Assembly (NCBI GenBank): GCA_964246745.1
Contig: CAXTRK010000006.1
Span: 71,654 to 135,653 of the forward strand
Origin: Lichenicoccus sp964246745
GTDB taxonomy: Bacteria; Pseudomonadota; Alphaproteobacteria; Acetobacterales; Acetobacteraceae
Direction of reading: 5' to 3'
Length of the DNA: 64,000 bases
A program made the position numbers and the translations under genes. Shown one piece after another: positions 59,225 to 64,000 of the stretch. Below the pieces are notes generated by a model that saw only the letters and a program-made list of their open reading frames with translations, was not told the origin of the DNA and searched no databases. How positions within the stretch are numbered: position 1 is the stretch's first letter; each line of letters opens with the position of its first letter.

Positions 59225-59974
59225 ATGGCCGGACATTCCCAGTTCAAGAACATCATGCATCGCAAGGGCGCGCAGGATGCCCGTCGTGCGCGTCAGTTCG
59301 CCAAGGTCATACGGGAGATCACCGTGGCGGCCCGCTCGGGCCTGCCTGAAGCGCAGGCAAACCCGCGATTGCGCGCCGCCATCTCGGCCGCGCGCGAGAT
59401 CAACATGCCCAAGGACACCATCGACCGCGCCATCAGGAAGGCGGCCGGAGGCGGGCCGGGCGACGATTACGCCGAGGTGCGTTACGAGGGCTATGGGCCG
59501 TCGGGCGTCGCGGTCATCGTCGAGGCGCTGACCGACAACCGCAACCGCACCGCGTCGGACGTGCGCGCCGCCTTTTCCAAGCATGGCGGCAGCCTGGGCG
59601 AGACCAATTCGGTATCGTTCCTGTTCACCCGCCTCGGCATGATCTGCTATGCGGCGTCCAGGGCGTCGGAGGGAGACATGCTGGAAGCCGCGATCGAGTC
59701 TGGAGCCGACGATGTCCTGTCCGATGCCGGCCGCCACGAGGTCACCTGCGCGATCGAGGCCTTCTTCTCCGTGCGGGACGCCCTGGAGGCCCGCTTCGGC
59801 GCGCCCGACGCGGCCGCAATCGAATGGCGTCCCGCAACCACGGTGATCTTGGGTGAGGAGCCTGCGCGCGCGATGCTCAAGCTGATCGACGCGCTGGAGG
59901 ACTACGACGACGTGCAGTCGGTGTTCGCCAACTACGACCTGCCCCTCGCCCTTGCCGAGAGGCTTTCCGCCTGA
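59225..59974 (+). CDS. yebC: YebC/PmpR (TACO1) family protein
   Basis: 249 residues. Starts with MAGHSQFKNIMHRKGAQDAR, followed by INMPKDTIDRAIRKAAGG, YEGYGPSGVAVIVEALTDNRNR and, near the end, EDYDDVQSVFANYDLP. Family members act as transcriptional regulators or relieve ribosome stalling at polyproline. Its position in front of ruvCAB is conserved. It overlaps the proposed ruvC start by a few bases. Confidence 0.95.
   Translation: MAGHSQFKNIMHRKGAQDARRARQFAKVIREITVAARSGLPEAQANPRLRAAISAAREINMPKDTIDRAIRKAAGGGPGDDYAEVRYEGYGPSGVAVIVEALTDNRNRTASDVRAAFSKHGGSLGETNSVSFLFTRLGMICYAASRASEGDMLEAAIESGADDVLSDAGRHEVTCAIEAFFSVRDALEARFGAPDAAAIEWRPATTVILGEEPARAMLKLIDALEDYDDVQSVFANYDLPLALAERLSA
59957..59962 (+). 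promoter_or_regulatory. Shine-Dalgarno that supports a CTG start for ruvC
   Basis: GAGAGG ends 8 bases before CTG 59971, while no ATG, GTG or TTG lies in the ruvC frame between 59911 and 60034. Confidence 0.55.
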
Positions 59975-60489
59975 CCGGGCAGGGAGCGCGCATCATCGGG
60001 ATTGATCCGGGCCTTCGCTTCACCGGCTGGGGGTTGCTGGAGGCGAGCGGCAACCATCTGCGTCATGTGGCGGACGGCGTGATCGCGACGGACGGCGACG
60101 ACAGCGTGCCCGACCGGCTGCGCATGCTGCACGACGCGCTGCATGCGCTTTTCGCCCGCTTCGCGCCCGACGAGGCGGCGGTGGAGGAGACCTATGTCAA
60201 TCGCAACGGCGCCGCCACGCTCAAGCTCGGCTATGCGCGCGGGGTGGCGCTGCTGGCTCCGGCCCTCGCTGGAATCGTTGTCGCCGAGTATGGCGCCATG
60301 TCGGTCAAGCGTGCCGTGGTCGGCACCGGGGCCGCCAGCAAGGAGCAGGTGGCGATGATGGTGCGCAGGCTGCTGCCGGGAGCGGCGATACGGCGCTCGG
60401 ATGCCGCGGACGCGCTGGCGGTGGCGATCTGCCACGCCCATCATCGCGCCTCTGGGTTGCGTGTGGCGGCGGCGGTGCGGACGGCATGA
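59971..60489 (+). CDS. ruvC: Holliday junction endonuclease RuvC (apparent CTG start)
   Basis: 172 residues if initiated at CTG 59971. The first catalytic Asp is in RIIGIDPGLRFTGWG (residue 12), which lies upstream of the first conventional start (TTG 60034), so initiation must be earlier. The second acidic pair is in AAVEETYVNRNGAATLKLG and the last in RRSDAADALAVAICHAH. RuvC is complete by this reading and has the usual family length. It overlaps ruvA by 4 bp. A sequencing error masking an ATG is the main alternative. Confidence 0.88.
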   Translation: MTGQGARIIGIDPGLRFTGWGLLEASGNHLRHVADGVIATDGDDSVPDRLRMLHDALHALFARFAPDEAAVEETYVNRNGAATLKLGYARGVALLAPALAGIVVAEYGAMSVKRAVVGTGAASKEQVAMMVRRLLPGAAIRRSDAADALAVAICHAHHRASGLRVAAAVRTA

Positions 60490-61079
60490 TCGCGCAGCTT
60501 TCCGGACAGCTCGCGCATGTCGAGGCGGATCGCTGCGTGCTCGACGTGCACGGGGTCGGCTACCTGGTGCAGGCCAGCACGCGCACGATCGCCGCCCTGG
60601 CGCCGCCGCCGGAGACCGCGCGTGTGCTGGTCGAGACAGTGGTGCGCGAGGACGCGATCCTGCTCTACGGTTTTGCCGATGCCGCCGAACGCGACTGGTT
60701 CCGCCTGCTGACCACGGTGCAAGGGGTGGGGGCGAAGCTCGCATTGTCGGTGCTGTCGGGGCTGTCGACGGGCGATCTCGCCTCGGTGATCGCCACCGGC
60801 GACCGCGCCAGCCTGACCCGGTTGCCCGGGGTGGGTGCCAGGATCGCCGACCGACTGCTCGGCGAGTTGCGCGGCAAGGCGGGCAGCGTCGCGGCGGGTC
60901 CGCTCTCGATCGTACCGGCCGCATGCGGCATCGAGGCGGATGCGCTCGCAGCACTTTCCGGCCTTGGCTTCCGCGCTCCGGAAGCAAGCCCGGTCGTCGG
61001 TCGGATCATCGAGCGGCTCGGTGGCGCCGCCGAACTCAACGCGGTGATCCGCGACAGCCTGCGTGAACTGGCGAGATGA
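60486..61079 (+). CDS. ruvA: Holliday junction branch migration protein RuvA
   Basis: 197 residues. Starts MIAQLSGQLAHVEADRCVLD with the OB-fold; helix-hairpin-helix motifs follow in LTTVQGVGAKLALSVLSGLS and LTRLPGVGARIADRLLGELR. The C-terminal domain III binds RuvB (LAALSGLGFRAPEAS). It targets the RuvB motor to Holliday junctions. ATGA overlaps with both ruvC and ruvB. Confidence 0.96.
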   Translation: MIAQLSGQLAHVEADRCVLDVHGVGYLVQASTRTIAALAPPPETARVLVETVVREDAILLYGFADAAERDWFRLLTTVQGVGAKLALSVLSGLSTGDLASVIATGDRASLTRLPGVGARIADRLLGELRGKAGSVAAGPLSIVPAACGIEADALAALSGLGFRAPEASPVVGRIIERLGGAAELNAVIRDSLRELAR

Positions 61080-62161
61080 GCGATCCGGCACGTACCATTG
61101 CTCCAGGACGCGCGGAGCGCGCGATCGACGCAAGGCGCTCCGAGGAGGATGCCGCCGAGGCCAGTCTGCGGCCGCAGCATCTCGGCGAGTTCATCGGCCA
61201 GAGGGCCAGCCGGGAGAACCTGTCGGTCTTCATCCAGGCGGCGCGCGGACGTGGCGAGGCGCTCGATCATGTGCTGCTGCATGGCCCGCCCGGGCTCGGC
61301 AAGACCACGCTGGCGCAGATCGTCGCGCGTGAACTGGGCGTGGGCTTTCGCGCCACGTCCGGCCCGGTGATCCAGCGCGCCGGCGACCTGGCCGCGATCC
61401 TGACCAATCTGCAGCCGCGCGACGTGCTGTTCATCGACGAGATCCATCGTCTGCAGCCGGCCATCGAGGAGATACTGTATCCGGCGATGGAGGACTTCCA
61501 GCTCGACCTGATCATCGGCGAGGGGCCGGGGGCGCGTTCGGTGCGGATCGATCTCTCGCCCTTCACCCTGGTCGCGGCGACCACGCGGGCGGGCTTGCTC
61601 GCCACTCCGCTGCGCGACCGCTTCGGCATCCCGCTGCGTCTGGTGTTCTACACGCCCGAGGAGCTGCAACTGATCGTCTCGCGCGGAGCCGAAAAACTAC
61701 GCTTTGAACTTACCCGCGACGGCGCCGAGGAGATCGCGCGACGCGCGCGGGGCACGCCCAGGGTCGCCGGCAGGCTGCTGCGCCGGGTTCGCGATTTCGC
61801 CACCGTCGGACGCAGTTCGGCGGGCGCTGTGGACCGGAAGCTGGCGGATGCGGCATTGTCGCGTCTGGAAGTCGACGCGCTCGGCCTCGATGCGATGGAC
61901 CGTCGTTACCTGCGTCGCATCGCCGAGCACCATCATGGCGGCCCGGTCGGTGTCGAGACGCTGGCGGCGGCCCTTGCCGAAGCGCGCGATACGCTGGAGG
62001 ACGTGGTCGAGCCCTTTTTGATCCAGGAGGGTCTGGTGCTGCGCACGAGCCGGGGCCGTATGCTGGGCGAGCGCGGCTGGCGGCATCTGGGGCTCGCGCC
62101 GCCGCCCCCTTCTGAGCAAGCGGGCCAGCCCGGTCAGCTTGATCTGCTGGAAGAGGGCTGA
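61076..62161 (+). CDS. ruvB: Holliday junction helicase RuvB
   Basis: 361 residues. Walker A GPPGLGKT at 70-77, Walker B VLFIDEIHRL, sensor 1 VAATTRAGLLATPLRDRFG with the arginine finger, and the C-terminal winged helix with GLVLRTSRGRMLGERGW. It is the ATP-driven motor of branch migration. Ends with a short Pro/Gln-rich tail. Confidence 0.97.
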   Translation: MSDPARTIAPGRAERAIDARRSEEDAAEASLRPQHLGEFIGQRASRENLSVFIQAARGRGEALDHVLLHGPPGLGKTTLAQIVARELGVGFRATSGPVIQRAGDLAAILTNLQPRDVLFIDEIHRLQPAIEEILYPAMEDFQLDLIIGEGPGARSVRIDLSPFTLVAATTRAGLLATPLRDRFGIPLRLVFYTPEELQLIVSRGAEKLRFELTRDGAEEIARRARGTPRVAGRLLRRVRDFATVGRSSAGAVDRKLADAALSRLEVDALGLDAMDRRYLRRIAEHHHGGPVGVETLAAALAEARDTLEDVVEPFLIQEGLVLRTSRGRMLGERGWRHLGLAPPPPSEQAGQPGQLDLLEEG

Positions 62162-62164
62162 GCC

Positions 62165-62596
62165 GTGCCCCGGCACGACATCGCGTTTCGCGTCTATTAC
62201 GAGGACACCGACGCCGGCGGCGTGATGTATCACGCCAAGTATCTGGCATTCGCCGAGCGCGGCCGGACCGAGGCGATGCGCTCGCTGGGCGCGCCGGTCT
62301 CGGACCTGCTGCGTGATCATGGCATCGGCTTTTTCATCTCCGACGTGAGGATCTCCTATCTGCGCCCGGTGCGGCTCGACGATCTGGTGACGGTGACCAC
62401 CTGGCTGCGCGAGCTTGGCGGCGCGCGCTGCCGGCTGCGGCAATCGCTGACCTGCGATGGCTGGGTCGCCGCCAACCTGGAAGTGACGCTCGCCTGCATA
62501 CGGGTCGCCGACAACAAGCCGGCGCGCATCCCGCCGCTCTGGCGCGACGTGCTGGGAGGGCTGGTCAGCGGCGAGGCGGAACAATTCGTTTCTTGA
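62165..62596 (+). CDS. ybgC: YbgC/FadM-type acyl-CoA thioesterase of the Tol-Pal cluster
   Basis: 143 residues from a GTG at 62165. The hotdog-fold catalytic block YYEDTDAGGVMYHAKYLAFAER contains the Asp and His of YbgC thioesterases. It lies between ruvB and tolQ, as in many proteobacteria, and may act on acyl-CoA or acyl-ACP for phospholipid metabolism linked to Tol-Pal. Confidence 0.93.
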   Translation: MPRHDIAFRVYYEDTDAGGVMYHAKYLAFAERGRTEAMRSLGAPVSDLLRDHGIGFFISDVRISYLRPVRLDDLVTVTTWLRELGGARCRLRQSLTCDGWVAANLEVTLACIRVADNKPARIPPLWRDVLGGLVSGEAEQFVS

Positions 62597-62693
62597 ACAT
62601 GGTGGAGTTTGCTTCTGCTCGCCGCGCAAAACCTCTATGCAGTCGCCCCCAGGCCAGGATGGCAATCGAGGCGGACACAGAATCGGTCCGGCA

Positions 62694-62710
62694 GGCTAGG
62701 CTAGGCTAGG
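62694..62710 (+). repeat. Three tandem GGCTA units before tolQ
   Basis: GGCTAGGCTAGGCTAGG, immediately before the tolQ ribosome-binding site. Slippage here would alter leader length by 5 bp. Confidence 0.8.
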
Positions 62711-62723
62711 ATGGGAGGCGCAT

Positions 62724-63443
62724 TTGGATCGCGCGGTTGATGCGGCAAATCTCGGGGCGGCCTCGGCCGGGAATCTCTCGCTATGGGGCCTGTTCATTGA
62801 GGCCTCGCCGGTCGTGAAGCTGGTCATGATCGGGCTGGTCCTGGCGAGCGTCTGGGTCTGGGCGATCATCTTCGAGAAGACGATGTCGGTGCGTCGCGCC
62901 AACCGTGCGGCGAGCGGCTTCGAGGACCGCTTCTGGTCAGGCGGCAGTCTGGATGATCTCTATGAGACCGAGGGGGCCAAGCCCGCCCACCCGATCGCCG
63001 CGGTGTTTGGCGCGGCAATGGGCGAGTGGCGCCGTTCCGCGCGCGTCAAGGGTGTCGATCTCAGCCGCGGCAGCGTCCAGGAGCGGGTCGACCGCGCCAT
63101 GGCGATCACCGCCACGCGCGAGATGGAGCGGCTCGAGCGCTGGATGATCTTTCTCGCCTCGGTGGGATCGGTGGCGCCCTTCATCGGCCTGTTCGGCACC
63201 GTCTGGGGCATCATGCATTCGTTCTCCGCTATCGCCGCCATGCACAACACCAATCTCAGCGTGGTGGCGCCCGGCATCGCCGAAGCCTTGTTCGCCACCG
63301 CCATCGGACTGGTCGCCGCCATACCGGCGGTGCTCGCCTACAACAAGATCAGCCTCGATTTGTCCCGCTTCGCCGCCCGGCTGGAGGCGTTCGGCACCGA
63401 ATTCGGCGCGATCCTGTCGCGTCAGTCCGAAGAGAGGGTCTGA
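62724..63443 (+). CDS. tolQ: Tol-Pal system proton channel subunit TolQ
   Basis: 239 residues from a TTG at 62724, with GGAGG 5 bases upstream. Three transmembrane helices: about 24-48, 135-155 and 175-200. MotA/ExbB/TolQ features are SVGSVAPFIGLFGTVWGIMHSF and GIAEALFATAIGLVAAIPAV. With TolR it harvests the proton-motive force to drive TolA. The start is nonstandard but no ATG is in frame nearby. Confidence 0.94.
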   Translation: MDRAVDAANLGAASAGNLSLWGLFIEASPVVKLVMIGLVLASVWVWAIIFEKTMSVRRANRAASGFEDRFWSGGSLDDLYETEGAKPAHPIAAVFGAAMGEWRRSARVKGVDLSRGSVQERVDRAMAITATREMERLERWMIFLASVGSVAPFIGLFGTVWGIMHSFSAIAAMHNTNLSVVAPGIAEALFATAIGLVAAIPAVLAYNKISLDLSRFAARLEAFGTEFGAILSRQSEERV

Positions 63444-63445
63444 GC

Positions 63446-63925
63446 ATGGCGTTTTCCATGGGCGGATCTGGGGGCGGGCGCGGGCGATGGAACCACCGCA
63501 ACCGCTACCGGCCGATGTCGGAGATCAATGTCACGCCGCTGGTCGACGTGATGCTGGTGCTGCTGATCATTTTCATGGTGACAGCGCCCTTGATGACCAG
63601 CGGGGTGAATGTCGACCTTCCCAAGACCAGCGCGCAGCAGCTCAACGCCGACGTGAAGCCGATCACCGTCTCCATACGCGCCGACGGATCGCTCTACCTG
63701 GGCGACGAGCCGGTCACCATGGAGACGCTCGTCAGCCGTTTGCAGGCGCTTTCGCAGAATGATCCGGCGCACCGTATCTTCGTACGTGGCGACGAGCATA
63801 TCGATTATGGCCGGGTGGTTCAGGTGATGGGGCGGATCACCTCCGGCGGCTTCACCCACGTCGCCCTGCTGGCGCAGCAGCCCGCCGGTTCGTCCGCTGG
63901 CACGCCCCCTGGCGGCGGCCAGTAA
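63446..63925 (+). CDS. tolR: Tol-Pal system subunit TolR
   Basis: 159 residues from ATG 63446. One transmembrane helix carries the essential Asp in INVTPLVDVMLVLLIIFMVT, followed by VDLPKTSAQQL and a periplasmic domain with ISVRADG-like SIRADGSLYLGDEPV. The C-terminus ends Pro/Gly-rich. It follows tolQ by 2 bp. It couples proton flow to TolA movement. Confidence 0.94.
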   Translation: MAFSMGGSGGGRGRWNHRNRYRPMSEINVTPLVDVMLVLLIIFMVTAPLMTSGVNVDLPKTSAQQLNADVKPITVSIRADGSLYLGDEPVTMETLVSRLQALSQNDPAHRIFVRGDEHIDYGRVVQVMGRITSGGFTHVALLAQQPAGSSAGTPPGGGQ

Positions 63926-63935
63926 TCCTGGTCTG

Positions 63936-64000
63936 ATGTCCGCCCGGTCCCGCCGCGACGCACTCATGCCCCTGCCCGCCGAGGCGCTGCTGCGTCGCGG
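63936..64000 (+). CDS. Start of a gene cut by the window edge, probably tolA
   Basis: ATG 63936 opens a frame that reads to the end of the window (MSARSRRDALMPLPAEALLR). Only about 21 codons are visible, so the name rests on position 11 bp after tolR, where tolA normally lies. Confidence 0.5.
   Translation, partial: MSARSRRDALMPLPAEALLRR

Noticed and set aside
1..64000. CRISPR array, prophage or replication origin
   Set aside because: No regularly spaced repeats, phage structural genes or DnaA-box cluster were seen.

Overview
The window is GC-rich, gene-dense chromosomal DNA from an alphaproteobacterium, most likely Rhodospirillales/Acetobacteraceae. This is inferred from gene content and order (prfA-prmC-DUF4167, aroK-small membrane peptide-xerD-accA, yebC-ruvCAB-ybgC-tolQR, DUF3072, DUF4167, GNAT-NUDIX fusion), not from any 16S or database match. 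Most of the window is housekeeping DNA. It is interrupted by two accessory islets (about 29.4-31.0 kb and 47.9-53.4 kb) and by several small metabolic operons.

Layout. 0-7.3 kb: a FecR/DUF6600-type secreted protein running off the left edge, DUF3072, ComM/YifB, a slipin, an ankyrin-repeat protein, a CoA-type NUDIX hydrolase and HglS (DUF1338). 7.4-11.2 kb: a tight four-gene operon (TupA-like ATP-grasp, methyltransferase, heme-oxygenase-like diiron protein, glycerate-kinase-like P-loop kinase). 11.2-14.3 kb: ALDH7 dehydrogenase translationally coupled to an amino-acid permease; with HglS this points to lysine/2-aminoadipate catabolism. 14.3-24.6 kb: glycosyltransferase, DUF2934, msrA, ispG, hisS-prfA, prmC, DUF4167, an MscS channel, a CAU-anticodon tRNA and a second ATP-grasp gene. 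24.9-29 kb: DoxX-like protein, catalytically degenerate EAL protein, NAD-type isocitrate dehydrogenase, aminopeptidase P. 29.4-31 kb: islet with an orphan membrane protein and a HigBA toxin-antitoxin pair. 31-42 kb: alaS, gtrA, ompA, aroK, a 51-residue membrane peptide, xerD, accA, cinA, an exonuclease and a GNAT-NUDIX fusion.

41.8-45.8 kb: a Rieske oxygenase is divergent from a Tat-exported flavin amine oxidase, a c-type cytochrome and a secreted RidA. Together these look like a periplasmic amine-dehydrogenation module that uses cytochrome c as electron acceptor and RidA to clear imines. 45.9-47.2 kb: a cation/proton antiporter.

47.2-53.4 kb: accessory islet. It holds an SDR dehydrogenase, a truncated second copy of an Xre-type antitoxin, a MarR-isochorismatase-MFS operon with a long palindromic operator, an HNH protein, an IS5-like remnant and an intact RES/Xre toxin-antitoxin pair. 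The two antitoxin copies are direct repeats about 5.2 kb apart. The shorter copy lost exactly 213 bp between two GCACGA hexamers, and an SDR gene follows it where the toxin would be.

53.4-64 kb: RDD protein, argJ, a PpiC/SurA-type isomerase, secA, yebC, ruvC (apparently with a CTG start), ruvA, ruvB, ybgC, tolQ, tolR and the first codons of what is probably tolA. No rRNA, CRISPR array, prophage or replication origin was seen.
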